DNA of 64,000 nt, taken from NCBI GenBank assembly GCA_015680685.1, contig MNCI01003927.1, forward strand, positions 509,116 to 573,115. The letters are read 5' to 3'. Every line of letters begins with the position of its first letter. Within the stretch, counting starts at the first letter, position 1. The notes below the pieces were generated by a model. The model saw nothing but the letters and a program-made list of their open reading frames with translations. It ran no database searches and was not told the origin of the DNA. Origin of the DNA: Gnetum montanum. Taxonomy: Eukaryota; Streptophyta; Gnetopsida; Gnetales; Gnetaceae. The position numbers and the translations under genes were made by a program. Shown here piece after piece: positions 22,562 through 35,519 of the stretch.

Positions 22562-23939
22562 TGGAGGATGAAAGTTATTGAAGTGGAAAATTCTATAATA
22601 TAATCTTATTTCTATAGCATCAAATTACCTCAATGACATTAATTGCATCTCTTACAAATATGATTTACCCATATATTTAAAACTAAATGATGAGACCATA
22701 TAGAATATGATGGGACATGCCTATTGTATGAAAAATTGGTTTAGAAATTCATGAGACATGAGAGATTGGGATCATTCTCTAATTATATTTTCCCATCAAT
22801 CTTTTAATAAAATAGAAATTAAATTTTCTTTTTGCTTGATATAATGATGAAGTGAAAATTTAATTTTTTTCTCTTATTTAGTTTATTAGATATATGGGAC
22901 ATGATACACTATCTCTAACAAATACAAATATTAGTATTAAACCATAAATCTTTATCTTGAGTCTTGTTGTTATTTTGAGTTTAAGCATAGATATTGAAAG
23001 TGATGTAGTTATTGTTAGGATTGGGATCTTCCTCTATACTAACAATTAAGTTTCTATAGTTATTTTTTCAAATTAGTAATTGAAAGGTTGTGCAATTAAG
23101 TAGATATGGAGAAAAATTGAATCCAATGTAAATAATCTTCAAACCCACTAAAGCAAGATATTATAAAAGAACAAACAATATACTAGAAGACAAAAAAATA
23201 GCTATCTTTAATTATTAAAATAAAGATTACAATAGGGTTTCAAAACTCAAAAAATATCTAAAACACTTTAAACACTCAAATGATGTTGTAGAGCATGAGG
23301 CTTTACAACCATGCAATGGTTATTCTTAATGCTAGACATAATTGAATGAGAATATTTTCCATAACATGAGACCTAGATCTAAACTCACAAGTATGTAAGT
23401 GACACTAGGTTAAACACACACAATTGACCAAGAGTTGCATACATACTTATGTACTATTCACATGTGCTCTCATGACATATATCACACTCATCTCATGGTC
23501 ATACAAGCATGAAACAACACCAATATTTATTGAGAAAAGTAAGACAAGAAATCTAGAAACCTTTCTCCAACTCAATTTAAGGATCTCTAGTTGTTTCCAT
23601 CCTTTTCCATCTTTTCCATATGGGTTGTATTTGGCTTTTAAAAGACACCTTTTTAAATTTTCCCACTTGAAGAAGAGGCATCTATAGAGCCTAGGAGATG
23701 TCTTTGGCTTAATAGAGATGTCTATGGTCACAGAGAGATGTCTCTTCAAAGACATCTCAGCTCAGGGAGAGAACTCTCCTCTTCATGGTAGATATGTTTA
23801 GCAACCCCTAGACATCTTTTGTAAAGACTCAACACTCTAGCTAGAATTCTCTTGGACCTCCAAGCATTCTTATAGCTCTCATAATTTGCAAAAACTATTT
23901 ATAGGATGAAAAATGGAAATCAGAAGAAGTGTTCCTACA
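22562..23939 (-). repeat. Possible 3' LTR of element K, limits uncertain
   Basis: Lies directly downstream (minus strand) of the chromodomain of K. GAAGGGTGAAAGAG followed by TTAGTGTAGGAAC (minus, about 23925-23958) could be polypurine tract and LTR start, which would put the LTR edge at 23939. A TATA-like CTATAAATAG (minus) lies at about 23896-23905. I could not find the other LTR edge or a second copy, so this is tentative. No gene is seen. Confidence 0.35.
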
Positions 23940-23999
23940 CTAACTCTTTCACCCTTCAAAACATAAATTCATGTTAATAAGGAAGTAGGGATAGAAGTG

Positions 24000-24254
24000 A
24001 GTCCTCATTCATGAAGTTTGGTCTCATAGACCTAGACAACATCATCTATAGATTGATCATCCCAATGGATCAAGTATTCATGCCTCTTCACTTCCTAAGT
24101 GCTTCAAGCTTTCCTCTACTTGAGGATAATTTCCTTCCTCTCCATTGAAGGCCTGGACTAGTAAATAGTCCTTCTTTAACTCATAAATGCTACCTTGTAT
24201 GGTTTCCTCATCAACTAGTCCATAACAGTACATAACATCTAAAACATTAAACAT
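24000..24254 (-). pseudogene. Element K integrase C-terminus and chromodomain, 3' part
   Basis: On the minus strand the integrase C-terminal tail continues from the other side of element C (NVLDVMYCYG), followed by an acidic linker. Near 24000-24090 comes a chromodomain-like EYLIHWDDQSIDD then VYETKLHE. In that motif a Trp codon of the family appears to have become TAG (TGG to TAG). Chromodomains of chromovirus integrases bind histone marks and steer insertion. The piece was one frame with 30756-30896 before element C inserted. Confidence 0.6.
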
Positions 24255-25274
24255 TGATGAGTGGTGAGGTACCTCTACACTCAACCATATGAAACGAGCG
24301 TCGCATGCACGATCCGGTCGAACTCCACAGATGGACTAGTTGTGGCACCTAGATAGTTAGCCTTAGGTCGCAGTTCATTGTCTTCCCACCTAGACTGGTT
24401 TTGCATATTTCATGTATGGTTTAGTCTAGATGAGGTGTATGATGTGCTCCTAATTCTATCACTACTCCTGAAGGCAGTGGAAAATAATACTAACTAAGCT
24501 AAGCTAGGAGGGAAAGGGAAAGAAAATCTAATCTAGCCTAAGTGCGATGAGCAACCGATTCCTTGATCAACCGTACACATCTTGGACTTCGTGCACGACT
24601 ACCACTGGGACCACCAAGCGTAGCTCTAAGGTACGCCACTGGGATTACCAAGCGCAGATCCCAAATATGCCACTGGGTTACCAAGCATAGATCCTGGATA
24701 TGCCACTGGACTACCAAGCAGTCACACTTAAATCCTCATAACCAAGTCGTACTCATTCCGCTTCTAGGAGTTTAAGGGTGAGAGACTAATTGTGATGAGT
24801 AACCAATTACTTGACTAGTCGTACATATCTGTAGATGCTCGTAATCAAGTCGTACTCACACCGCGCTATGAAAGCAATAAACAACATTAAATAAATAAAA
24901 AATAAATACACTAAGTGAATGCTACAATGATGAAGTAATCTCAATCTTTATTGCCGATCATGTGCATGTCCAAGTACGGCACACTCGAATAAAGACATCA
25001 TACAATTACATTCACCACACTACGGGTAGACACGGGAAAAATTCTAACTCTGGAGGGATCAAAATGCTAGAGCTTCGCTACTCTAAAACTAGGATTCTGA
25101 ACAAGGGAGAGCCATGTCTTATTTATAGATATGGTGGTGGACTATGATATCGCATACGTGATATTGTAGGGGAAGATGCGATATTGTGTACGCGATATCG
25201 CAAGGGATGCAATATCTTGTCGGCTGCGATATCGCGTACACGATATCGTGGCTTGTGCGAATCGCATCTCATCA
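24255..25274 (-). repeat. 3' LTR of element C
   Basis: 1020 bp. Aligns throughout with 29748-30750; most differences are transitions. Contains a TATA-like motif near 25116 and a palindromic GATATC cluster at 25145-25250. Several diverged copies of a short CACTGGG-x-TACCAAGCG motif occur near 24605-24720. Confidence 0.92.
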
Positions 25275-25290
25275 TACCCCCACGACTAAA
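25275..25290 (-). other. Polypurine tract of element C
   Basis: The minus strand reads TTTAGTCGTGGGGGTA directly before the LTR start TGATGA. The same context is found in D (34533-34548). Confidence 0.8.
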
Positions 25291-25461
25291 TAAAAACTCG
25301 TCCTCGAGTTACAAGGAGAACAAGCTATAGTGATTACATAGTGGATGGGTATAGGATTATTAACTGGAAAAAGAAATGGACTAATGTCATAGTGTGGGAA
25401 GAAAACAAAACAAAGACACAACACACAGAATATTTACAAAAATTTGGAACTCATGTAGTTC

Positions 25462-26046
25462 CTAGTGGCGATGACTCCTCCATAGGTGTCTTTCCCTTTT
25501 CTTGCACTCCAGGTCTGGGATTTGATAGCATTGAAGTACAGCCTGGAGTTTCTCATCTTGTAAGGCCTTGAGTGCCTTGGCATGCATGTAAGTTTGCACT
25601 TGTGCCATAGAGGCAACCCAAACAGCCTTCTCTTTTTCTTCTACCACCCTTTTATTCTCTGTCGACAATTTATTAAGTTGATCGGTTCTGAAAGTGTTCA
25701 GCTGGTTCTGAGCAACCTTTTGCCCTATATTCGGAAGGTTTAATACTTCCAAAATGGCTTGAACAGAGAAATCAATAGTCACACCACAAATGTTAACTAT
25801 GGTGCCTTCTTCTTTATTGTGCCAAAATTGGTACATTTCCTCCAAGTACCAAGCACCTCTTTCAGAGAGGGTATCTCCTGCTTCTACCTACCCGAACTGT
25901 ACGGTAGGAGGATCTTCTTGATGAATATTGAATGATTGTTCCTCCTGTTCTGCATGTTGTCCGATAGGATCTTGTCTTCCACCTCTCTGAGATTGTTCTG
26001 CTCCACCTTGAATAGGACCCTCTTGTTGTGCACATTTCGGGGCCAT
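25462..26046 (-). pseudogene. Accessory ORF of element C, function unknown
   Basis: One frame of about 193 residues from ATG 26044-26046 (MAPKCAQQEGPIQGGAEQSQ) to the stop near 25462, with one in-frame TAG at about 25888. The N-terminal third is Gln/Gly/Arg-rich and disordered. The middle reads MYQFWHNKEEGTIVNICGVT. The C-terminal third is strongly helical, probably coiled coil (NKLSTENKRVVEEKEKAVW), and ends basic. It lies about 190 bp upstream of the PPT, where Athila/Tat elements often carry a third ORF. A much longer ORF in the same place is seen in G. I do not recognise a domain. Confidence 0.55.
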
Positions 26047-26330
26047 TCTGCAATCACACAAGCCAAGCGCTAGTAAGGTTATTTTGGAAATCAAGTTATA
26101 CCTTACTACTTGCCTTAAATAAATATTTTATGTTATAACGTGTGATTGTGCTCAAAAATTATAATGATGAGTCCTATGAATTAGGTGGATTTCATTGTTA
26201 ATTTCTAGTATAGCTAAGGGGATGAAATTGTTTTTTGACATATTCTATTCTTAATTTTAGAACTAATTACCCTTAAAGATGTCCTTTGGGTGATGATGAA
26301 TTTCAAAAAATTTATGCACTATTCGGCATG

Positions 26331-26352
26331 TACCCCCTCCCCCATGACTAAG
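26331..26352 (-). other. PPT-like motif 1 inside element C
   Basis: The minus strand reads CTTAGTCATGGGGGAGGGGG, just upstream of the accessory ORF. Confidence 0.5.
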
Positions 26353-26814
26353 CTAAACACTCTGGGTTTAAGTAGGTTTAAACGGAATGAAAATCGGAGT
26401 ACCAGCAAGCGAGATATAGGTATAAAAGCAAGGGACGCGCAATTGCAAGTCGTAGAGAGAAATTTGAAAAACTTCCCCTGCGTGAACAGTTGCAAATAAT
26501 GTTGATTAGCATAGGGGGGGTCATGTATAAATATTTTTATAGAAGTTAGGGCACTTAGAGAATGTACCAAATTTTTAATATTTCTTTGAAATTAAACAAT
26601 ATAAACTAAGGACATTTGGACTAAAGGGTTCTAGGGTAATTCAGCTAGTTCTGAAGGCACAAAAATTATGATGGTGTGTTTATTAATAAAGACCTTGGAT
26701 GGAAGAAAAAGGCTATGTGATGGTAATAAGGGAAAGAAAATCAATTGAAAAATTAAGCTGAGGGTAAGAGATTGTGTGTTCTAGCTAGAGAATTAATGAA
26801 GATTACAACAAAAT

Positions 26815-26867
26815 TACACAAGTGGGTCCTCCCCAAAGTATGTTTCAACCTATTATGCCCTTGTATA
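26815..26867 (-). ncRNA. Conserved inverted repeat (hairpin) block, element C copy
   Basis: TACACAAGTG (26815-26824) and CCCTTGTATA (26858-26867) are near-complementary. The same block occurs in D (35520-35571) and G (63871-63923), where the arms read TATGCAAGTG and CCCTTGCATA or CACTTGCATA. A neighbouring TGTCTGTGGGCAC is also shared by C and D. It could be an RNA structure needed for packaging or dimerisation; the function is inferred. Confidence 0.45.
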
Positions 26868-27493
26868 ATCACACTTAAAGTGTCTGTGGGCACTAGAAGG
26901 GTTAAATGTAATTTGCACTAACTCCACAAAACACACACATATAAATATCACCGAAATGAGATGAAAATTTTATGTTACACTGGACACGAGTATTGGGACA
27001 TGAGGTGACTGACCTAGGGCACAATGAATCCTACGTGAAAAGCATGATTAAGGTGTCATTAACCCATTGTTCCAAGATTAGGACCAAGTCCATCCATCTA
27101 AATAGTGACATCGCATTGTTTCATCCCATGATGAACAACTATGAGAGTACCATAACAACAAGGCGTACGATCACTTGGCGTTTAGTACAAGGGAGGAGTG
27201 ATTTTTGTTTTATGGCACTTCCTTTTCTTTTCTTCTTCTCTTTTTTTTTCTTTTTCACTTTACTAAATCTAGAGAAGCTGCCAACCTTCGGGCATGGGTA
27301 CATGTCTTTCCAGTGGGACCCCCTAGAATAGTGTTTAATTTTCGAGTGCCCTTTTGATTACTCTTACTCTCATTTTTCATTAGATCTACAAGGATCTTAG
27401 TACAACCATATTGCATGATAACTCCCATAGATGTCACCAAAGAGAATCCACAAGTCCCCTTGATGTCACACCCTAATCATTCCCTCTTGGTCC

Positions 27494-27541
27494 NNNNNNN
27501 NNNNNNNNNNNNNNNNNNNNNNNNNNNNNNNNNNNNNNNNN
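27494..27541. other. Assembly gap (48 N)
   Basis: Run of N inside element C. Confidence 0.99.
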
Positions 27542-27654
27542 AAAAAGATAAAACAAAAAGTTGAAAAATGAAAAACTGAAAAACAAAAAAGTTGTAAAAT
27601 TACAGAAAATTAAAAATATTTATTAATCCTGCTTGTTATTGAAATGGGGGATAT

Positions 27655-27667
27655 CCCCCATAACTAA
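27655..27667 (-). other. PPT-like motif 2 inside element C
   Basis: The minus strand reads TTAGTTATGGGGG, between the gag tail and the T-rich non-coding tract. It matches the position of the motif in B and D. Confidence 0.5.
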
Positions 27668-27752
27668 ACAGTTGAGTATGGCGAGGATTAATAAATGGGA
27701 AACGAGGATCCTTGCATATTGGAAGTATTGGGACCGATCTATACTTATCCCC

Positions 27753-28405
27753 TCAGGGTTCACACACTTGATTATAATAAGCATAGTGGATCACTTTATA
27801 CGATGTAGTTCCCGGATAATGAGTTGACCCACTATGATGTTTGTGACCGTTAGATGGTATGCAAGGATTGTGACGATGCCTCCAATGGTTGTGTTCATTG
27901 GGCCTTATGGTTGTTGGAGTGTAAGTTGGTGGCCCTGATGAAGTTACATGAGGCATTGGGTTCAAAGGTAAGGGTGCACCACATTGTTGGACTTGTGCTG
28001 GGTTGGAAGATGCAATGGCCCCAGAGTTATGTTGTCCCTTCCTACGGCTGTGTTTAAAGAAAGGACGTCTTTGATGTTGAGGAAGCTCTTCACTACTGTT
28101 AGTAGTAGCAGCACAAGTGTTGTTTGTGGGTTGTGGTGGTACATACACCTTAGGAACATTTGGTGACATTGTGGAAGGAGGGAAAGGATGTGAATGTTGA
28201 AATTTAGGAGGAATGTAAGGTGCACAAGGTGGTGGTTGTGTTGGAGGTATGGGTTGATAGTATTGTGGAGAATGGTGTTGTGGTGAGATAAAGTGTGGTG
28301 GCCTAGTTGAAGAAACAGGGTATTGAACGTGATAAGCATTTTGATTCGGAAAACATGTGCCTCCAATCTAAGGGTGGATTCCCCCATGACTGGGATTGTT
28401 GCCAC
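27753..28405 (-). pseudogene. Pro/His-rich C-terminal region of element C gag
   Basis: The minus frames here are rich in Pro, Gln, His and Tyr, with YVPPQPTNN and similar strings. They correspond to the Pro/Gln-rich tails of gag in A (4276-4839) and B. Two frames each open for over 130 codons overlap, which fits low-complexity sequence plus a frameshift rather than two genes. The protease box is not found. Confidence 0.5.
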
Positions 28406-28521
28406 TATGGTCTAACACAGTATCTCTGTACGAACTCTGGATGTAGCATGTTTCCCCAATGCTCTTGTAGATGTAACAATATTGGGCATTGGCCTTTGGG
28501 GTGATTGTATAGGCATATATT

Positions 28522-29613
28522 TCACTCATGTGTATGATTAGCAGTTGAGCACTTATTCCCTTCATTCTTTTTTTCTAAATGTCTACTATTTTTCCCTGCT
28601 TCTCGAGTTGTCAAAACTCTATCTCCAATGATGTTGACATATTCTCCACACTTTTGATTCATCCATTCCAACATCTTATTGATCTTTGCCTCAGCTTTTT
28701 CTAACAATTGTTGTATTGGCAAAGATGATGTTTCCACCTTGAGATTAGTTGATCTCTCCTTGTTATGATCCTGGACCTTTGTTAAGTTGCGATTTTGGTC
28801 TTGTTGATGTTTTTCAATACTCTCCCATGTAGCTAATTCTCCTTCTTCTTTTGCTACCCACTTAATAAGCTCTTGAATTTGATGGGTTCGTAGGTTGTAT
28901 AGTTGACCTCGAGCATACGTTCCTAAGGTCTCTCTAGTTTCATTACGTAGCCCATCAATGATATGGTACATTAGCCTTTCCTCGGAAAACCCATGGCCTG
29001 GACAGTTGTTTAACAGTGCATAATATCTTTCTAAGGCCATGTCCAAGGGTTCATGTTTTGCTTGTTTCCATCCTTGGATTTGTTTCCTCAAGGCTGACAC
29101 TCTTGCGTAGGTTTGATATTTTTCGTTAAAGACCTCTACCATTGTTGACCAGCGTCGTATTGAATTTGGTTTTAACGATCTATACCATACTTTAGCTTGG
29201 TCAACGAGTGTCATAGGAAAGAGCTTCAGTTTTTGCCAACTATTATCAATGTTATTCCATGTGCAGGCATCGTAGAAGGCTAGTAAATGTTGATGCGGAT
29301 CTAGGTCATAGCCTCCTAAAAATTTGGGAAAGTTGTTTAAATCGAGCCTAGGTAGACGGCTCTCTTTACGATGCCTACGTGAGATTCGAACGGCCTCTTG
29401 TATTTGCGTTAAGCTTGTAGTGGCCAGTGGGGGTTCATCGTCATCGGGTAAGTTAGGCTTTCATGTATTATGATGATGTTGTTTTTGTTCATTCTTATAA
29501 GAAACTCCCACTTTAGGCTATATACTCCAACCTTCATCATCATATAGCTCATTGGTTCTCCAATGAACTTCCTCACCAAGTGTGGCTTTATTATCATCTT
29601 GTAGGAGAGGCAT
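28522..29613 (-). pseudogene. Element C gag core
   Basis: One frame from ATG 29611-29613 (MPLLQDDNKATLGEEV) to 28522, with two early stops (in SI*PK and NT*KP). It is then open for 230 codons (28522-29214): FPMTLVDQAKVWYRSLKPNS, RRWSTMVEVFNEKYQTYARV, LNNCPGHGFSEERLMYHIID. This is the retrotransposon gag core; a helical tail follows. It is homologous to gag of B and D. Particles made from it would need another element's enzymes. Confidence 0.8.
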
Positions 29614-29727
29614 TGTTGTGTGTGAATTTATGTGACTTTTTATAATTACTTCTTCTTTTTAAGAGATGTATCGTTAAGTTCTTTACAATGACCTTATATG
29701 ATATAACTAATATAGATAACTAGCACC

Positions 29728-29746
29728 ATCCCCGGAAATCGTGCCA
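29728..29746 (-). other. Primer binding site of element C, diverged
   Basis: The plus strand ATCCCCGGAAATCGTGCCA matches the tRNA-Asp 3' end at about 15 of 19 positions, one base inside the 5' LTR. Confidence 0.65.
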
Positions 29747-29747
29747 A

Positions 29748-30750
29748 TGATGAGTGGCAAGGTACCCCTACACTCAACCATACGAAATGAGTGTTGCACA
29801 CGCGATCCGGTTGAACTCTACAAATGGACTAGTTGTGGCACCTAGATAGTTAGCCTTAGGTCGTAGTTCGCTGTCTTCCCACCTAGACTAGTTTTGCATA
29901 TGTCATGTCTGGTTTAGTCTAGATGAGGTGTATGATGTGTTCCTAATTCTATCGCTACTCCTGAAGGCAGTGGAAAATAATACTAACTAAGCTAAGCTAG
30001 GAGGGAAAGGGTAAGAAAATCTAATCTAGCCTAAGTGCGACGAGCAACCGATTCCTTGATCAACCGTACACATCTTGGACTTCGTGCACGACTACCATTG
30101 GGACTACCAAGCGTAGCTCCGAGGTACGCCACTGGGATTACAAAGCGCAAATCCCAAATATGCCACTGGGTTACCAAGCGTAGATCCTGGATATGCCACT
30201 GGGCTACCAAGCAATCACACTTAAATGCTTGTAACCAAGTCGTACTCGTTCCTCTTCTAGGAGTTTAAGGGTGAGAGACTAATCGCTATGAGTAACTGAT
30301 TCCTTGACTAGCCATACACATCCGTACATGCTTGTAATGAAGTCGTACTCACACCACGCTATGAAAGTAATAAATAACATTAAATAAATAACAAATAAAT
30401 AAACTAAGTGAATGCTTCAATGATGAAGTAATCTCGATCTTTATTCTCGGTCATGTGCATGTCCAAGTACGGCACACTCGAATAAAGACACCGTACAATT
30501 ACATTCACCACACTGTGGGCAAACACGGGAAAAATTCTAACTCTGGAGGGATCAAACTGCCAGAGCTTCGCTACTCTAAAACTGGGATTTCGAACAAGGG
30601 AGAGCCGTGTCTTATTTATAGATATGGTGGTGGACTATGATATCGCGTATGCGATATCGTAGGGGAAGATGCAATATCGCGTACGCGATATCACGGGGGA
30701 TGCGATATCACATACGCGATATCGTGGCCTCTGCGAATCGCGTCTCATCA
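29748..30750 (-). repeat. 5' LTR of element C
   Basis: 1003 bp, TGATGAGTGGCAAGGTACCC to CGTCTCATCA. The TATA-like CTATAAATAAG (minus) is at 30611-30621, leaving a U3 of about 130 bp with five GATATC palindromes in alternating GATATCGCGTACGCGATATC-like units (30639-30724). Confidence 0.92.
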
Positions 30751-30755
30751 AACAT

Positions 30756-33527
30756 AAAATACAAACCAAAATCATTTGGCAAGTCAATCTCAAAGATATT
30801 ATTATTAATCTTGGTCTTAATTCGAAAAGGCCACATCTTCTTAGCTTTCAACTTTGAGAAGTTGACACCTCTTAACCTCTTCTTCTCCAAGTGCATCTAA
30901 ACAAAGTCTCCCATAGTAAAATTTGGCTTTAGTTTGTTCTCATTCCTCTTGAGGATCCTCTTTTCAGCCTTCTTCTCAAGATTTGATTTCGCTTATACAT
31001 GGCGATCCCTCATCTCTTATACAAAATCAGCACTAAGATGAGATTTACCATCAAAGCTCTTCAAAGTTTCCATCATCTTTGGACAAAAACTACAATTCAC
31101 CTCAAATGAACTTTTACCAATAGCAACATGAAAAGCATTATTATATGAAAACTCAATGTGATACAACAAGTTTTTCCACCTACTTAGCTATCCATCACAC
31201 ATACACCTTAAAATATTTAGCAATAGCTTATTCACCACCTCCATTTGGCCATTAGATTATCGATGATATGCATTATAAAAATTATTTTTTCCCTAAAATT
31301 TTCCAAAGGAATTTTCAAAAAATGACTTGTGAACTTGAAGCCTTTATTAACAATATTTAAAGGAATTCCATACAACTTCATAACATGCTAGAAAAACAAA
31401 TTTACCTCATGAGAAGCATCACTTATCCTTTTTTATGGAATGAAATGTGATATATTGGAGAACCTATCGACAATGATAAAAATTACATCATTCCCATGTT
31501 TGATCTTTGAAATACTACTTACAAAATCCATTGACATACATTTTCATGAAACACTAGGAATTGGCCAAAGCATATAATGTCCATCCACTACTTTACCTCT
31601 TTTGAACTTCTAATAATTTAAATATTTCTTCATAAATTTTAAAACATTAGTTGCCATACTAGGACAAAAATAGTGTCTACCTACAAGTTTTGATTTTTTA
31701 TCCCTACACATGTGACCTACCATGCTACTACAATGCTTTTCAAAAAAAATATTCTTCCTAAAATCATAAGTAGGAATAAATACCTTATTATTCTTAAATA
31801 ATAGTTCATCTTGTATATGCCAGTCCCTCCATTGGTCTATCCTACTTAGCAATGACTCCTTGTGGCTTTTTCAAACCTGTCCAAAATCACAATCATGTTC
31901 ATAAAAAATAGCAAAATCATCCATATCTTCCACATGAGCTACATTGAAATTTACCACATGCATCATGGACAATGCATCAACCACCACATTGGCTTTTCTA
32001 CTTTTGTGCTTCAAAATGAAATTAAATTCTTGTAACTATGCAACCCACTTCATGTGCTTTGCACTCATCTTGTTTCAAGAGTTTAGAAATTGTAGTGCTT
32101 TATTGTCCATCATCAAAGTGAACTCCTTAGAAAATAAGTAACACCTCTAATGCTTGATTTCTTGAAAAATAACAAATAACTCCTTATATATACTATATTT
32201 TTACCTTGACTCATTCAAATTTTCTCAAAACAAAGAAATATGTCTACCTTCTTATGAAAGCAACCTACCAATTTTAAGTCCACTTAAATCTATCTCCACT
32301 TGAAAAAGATTCTAAAAATCTGGAATTACAAGCACCAATTCACAAGTAAATTTTTCTTTCAATGAGTTAAAGCTACTTTGGGTTTCATTATTCCACCTAA
32401 AATTCTTATTTTTCTTCAACAAGGAAAACATAGGCTAAGAAATACCATTGAATTTTTTATGATCCTTCTATAAAATCTTGCTAAACTAAGGAATATATTA
32501 CCTCCCCAACATTCTTTGGAGTTGGCCAATCCCTAATAACCATTACCTTAGTAGCTTCCATCCAAATTTGATTTTGAAAATTACATGTTCCAAATATGTA
32601 ATCCTCCTTTTGAAGAATTAACTTCTTTTCACATTCATCACCAACTGTGTCTCCTACAATTTAAGATATACCATCCTCAAGTGATCCAAGTTCTCTTCTT
32701 CATTAGAGTTATACACCAAAATATTATCAAAAAACATAATACAACACTTACCAATCAAGTCATTTAAACACATTAAGCATTAGCCTCATAAAAATTTAAT
32801 ACATTATGCTCAAATGACATTACCAACCATTTAAATAATTTGTTGGGTGTTTTGAAAGCTATCCTTCATTCATCACCAAGCCTAATTAGAATTTGATGGT
32901 AATCACTCTTTAAATCAATTTTGCTAAAAATCTTCACATTATTAAGAGCATCAAGGATATCATCCATCCTGGGAGTATGAAACCTATACCTTACTATTAT
33001 CCTGTTTACTATCCTGAAATCAATGCATATCCTCCATTCATCAATGTTTTTCTTTGGCAAAAGCACTATTGAAACTGCACAAGGTGAATAGATTTCCTCA
33101 CAAAGGCATTTTCCAGCAACTACTTTACTTTTCTTTACAATTTTTCCTACTGATTTAGTGTCATTTGATAAGCTCTCTTATGTAGAATGGTAGGACCAGG
33201 GATGAAGTCAATTTGATGCTATACATTTATCATTGGTGGCAACCCATCCAATTCCCTCTTAAACACTGTGGGAAAGTTCTCCTTCAAGCCTTATACATTT
33301 GTAGGAAGTTCAAACTGCACATGATCGCAATTAGAAGAAACTATTGATACAACAACAAAGCCAAAAAATATTTCATCATATTCGTTAATGTATTTCATCT
33401 CTCCTAGAAGGACTAAGAAATCAATAAGTAAGATTTTTTTCCTCACTTATTCAACTATCATGGGAATTAACTCATGGATTCCATTAGATCTAACTACACT
33501 TCATACATTTCTTAGTTTATCAAATTG
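30756..33527 (-). pseudogene. Element K (chromovirus) RT, RNase H and integrase
   Basis: Minus strand. RT approach and core: CIDFRIVNRIIVRYRFHTPR, FSKIDLKSDYHQI (32866-33066). Further on are degraded RNase H sequence (about 32400-31900) and the integrase zinc-binding region: MVGHMCRDKKSKLVGRHYF at 31610-31852. The C-terminal KLKAKKMWPFRIKTKINNN with DLPNDFG (30756-30896) abuts the insertion point of element C. These are wordings of Ty3/gypsy chromoviruses, unlike those of element A. Many stops are present. The protease lies beyond element D at 38879-39180, and the frame order is restored when C and D are removed. Confidence 0.75.
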
Positions 33528-33532
33528 AGCAC

Positions 33533-34532
33533 TGATGAGTAGTGGGTGCCCCCTATGCTTAACCATATGAATTACAAGCATTCATGCATGATCTAGTCAA
33601 ATTTCATGGATGGGCCTAGTTCTGCATCTAGATCATTAAGAATTGATTGTAGGACGCTATCTTCCCACTTAGGCTAGTGGTAGCTTTGTCACATATAATT
33701 TAGTCCAAAGTGAAGCATATGATAGCTGATGTTGTTTTGACCTTATGCTACTCCTAATGATAATAGAAAAATAAATTATTTTATCTAATTATAAAAGAAA
33801 GATAAAGTCTAAAGTAGCCTATGGGTGATGAGTATCTATTTCCAACTTGTTGTACACATCTTGAATCCACATATCCACTACTGGGATTACCAAGTGTTAT
33901 ACTATTGGATGAACCAAGTAATAACACTATTGGAATTACTAAGAAAACACTTGTTTATGTTTGAAACTAGTCATGCTCATTTCACCAATTTATTAATGTG
34001 CATGGAAATGTAAATACTAACTAGCACATGGAATATAAATTACATGGAAAGTAAATTTAATCTAATTCAAAGTGCTATAATGAATAAGAATCAATCTCGA
34101 TCTAATTTCCATTCATGAAATGTGTCTAGGTACATTGCCACTCAAAGAAGATGTTGTACAACTAACTTAGATCCACACTGTAGGCACTTACTAATTGTTC
34201 TTTAAGACTACGGAATAAAATTGCAAGGGTTTGACTACCCTATTAACAAAAGAATGCCAATACACAATGGAAGCATTCATATTTATAGGAAAAAATAGAC
34301 ATTGCATCGATGTGTATGTGTCAATGCATCAATAGGATTGTGTTAATGTGTACATGTCGATGGGGCTATGTTGACGCATACCCATCAATGTAGCTATGAT
34401 ATCACATCTATGACATTGCAAATGTGATGTAGTAGTCAACTAAGATGCATTGACAGGGATGCTACAACATATATGTGATGTAGCATCTATGACACATCAT
34501 CTACAATATCCCAACCAACTGATGCTTCATCA
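33533..34532 (-). repeat. 3' LTR of element D
   Basis: 1000 bp, TGATGAGTAGTGGGTGCCCC to GCTTCATCA. It shares the R-U5 side with C and B. A TATA-like minus CTATAAATATG is near 34284. The U3 carries CATCAATG, TCGATGG and GATGTAGCATC type palindromes in place of GATATC. Confidence 0.85.
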
Positions 34533-34548
34533 TACCCCCATGACTAAG
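34533..34548 (-). other. Polypurine tract of element D
   Basis: The minus strand reads CTTAGTCATGGGGGTA directly before the LTR start TGATGA. Confidence 0.8.
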
Positions 34549-35519
34549 TAAAAACTCATCCTCAAGTTAATAGGATAGGATTGAGATTTTCTTATAAAAA
34601 ATTGGAAATGATGGGATTATTGACTGGCATTAACTATTGATTGATTCTAAGTGCTACATTATAAAATTTTATTTAAGTGGATGTATTACAAAATGAAAAA
34701 AAGATGAAAAGATAGAACAAACATTGGATATTACAAAATTTATAGACATCTTTAAAAATCTATTGAAGATGATTCTTCTTGGGGCTACTAGTAGTCGTGG
34801 CAAACATCCAACCTTGAATGTTATGTTGATGCTTCTTTTTTTTATGTAGAGCATCCTTAAAGGATGGAATAAAATTTCTTTTCATTATCCCATGAATCTA
34901 GCAATCATGTGATGTTTGAGTTGCTATCCTATATGTGCTATTATTTGTCCATGGGCATATTCTTTGTTATCCCTCTCTTGGCTTTGTTTCCATGCTTGGT
35001 CAAAGACCTTCTTCCTTAAGCATCCCTTTTAGCATCACCTACAATCACCAAAGGATCAACTTTAAATTTGGTAAATTTTCCTTAATAATTAATCCTTTTT
35101 GGATCCTCAGTTTGTGTTTAAGCACAAGGTGATAAAAGCGTATTATGCCTAAGGCTATGAGGTAACTAAAATCATCAATTTGTTCACATTCATTTGATTA
35201 ATTACAATTAGTTATCATAATGTTCAAAAATAGGATGTTAGAGAAATTTCAAAAGTTTCAAAGTAAACATCCCTAGCTTCCATGACTAATGAGCGTAACT
35301 TTAGTAGTACACAAGTTTTCAAACAAGGAAAACCAAAGGTCCAATGTAGAAGATGGCCAAGAAATATTGAACTTGAAGGATATTTTAATAGAAAAGTAGG
35401 AAAAAGTAAAAAGTAAAAGGGATGAGAAGTAGTTCTAAAATTATGCATAAATTTAGAGACACTATCAATGATGTTCTAAAAGATGTGAAGATTAGTGTAA
35501 AGCCATGAACAAAAAAAGT

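Larger units (their letters stand above)
24255..30750 (-). mobile_element. Element C: full-length gag-only LTR element with accessory ORF
   Basis: Length 6496 bp, bounded by the exact 5-bp duplication AACAT (24250-24254 and 30751-30755), with TGATGA...TCATCA ends. On the minus strand: 5' LTR, tRNA-Asp-like primer site, gag, Pro-rich tail, PPT-like motif, T-rich DNA with a 48-bp gap, hairpin block, second PPT-like motif, accessory ORF, true PPT, 3' LTR. No RT, RNase H or integrase is visible, so it is non-autonomous (the TR-GAG or LARD type of organisation). It inserted into the integrase C-terminus of element K. Decay is moderate; the LTRs are over 90 percent alike by eye. Confidence 0.9.

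Noticed and set aside
24605-24725. Short tandem-like CACTGGG...TACCAAGCG units, considered as a CRISPR-like or satellite array
   Set aside because: The units are diverged, unevenly spaced, part of the LTR in every family member, and in a plant genome.
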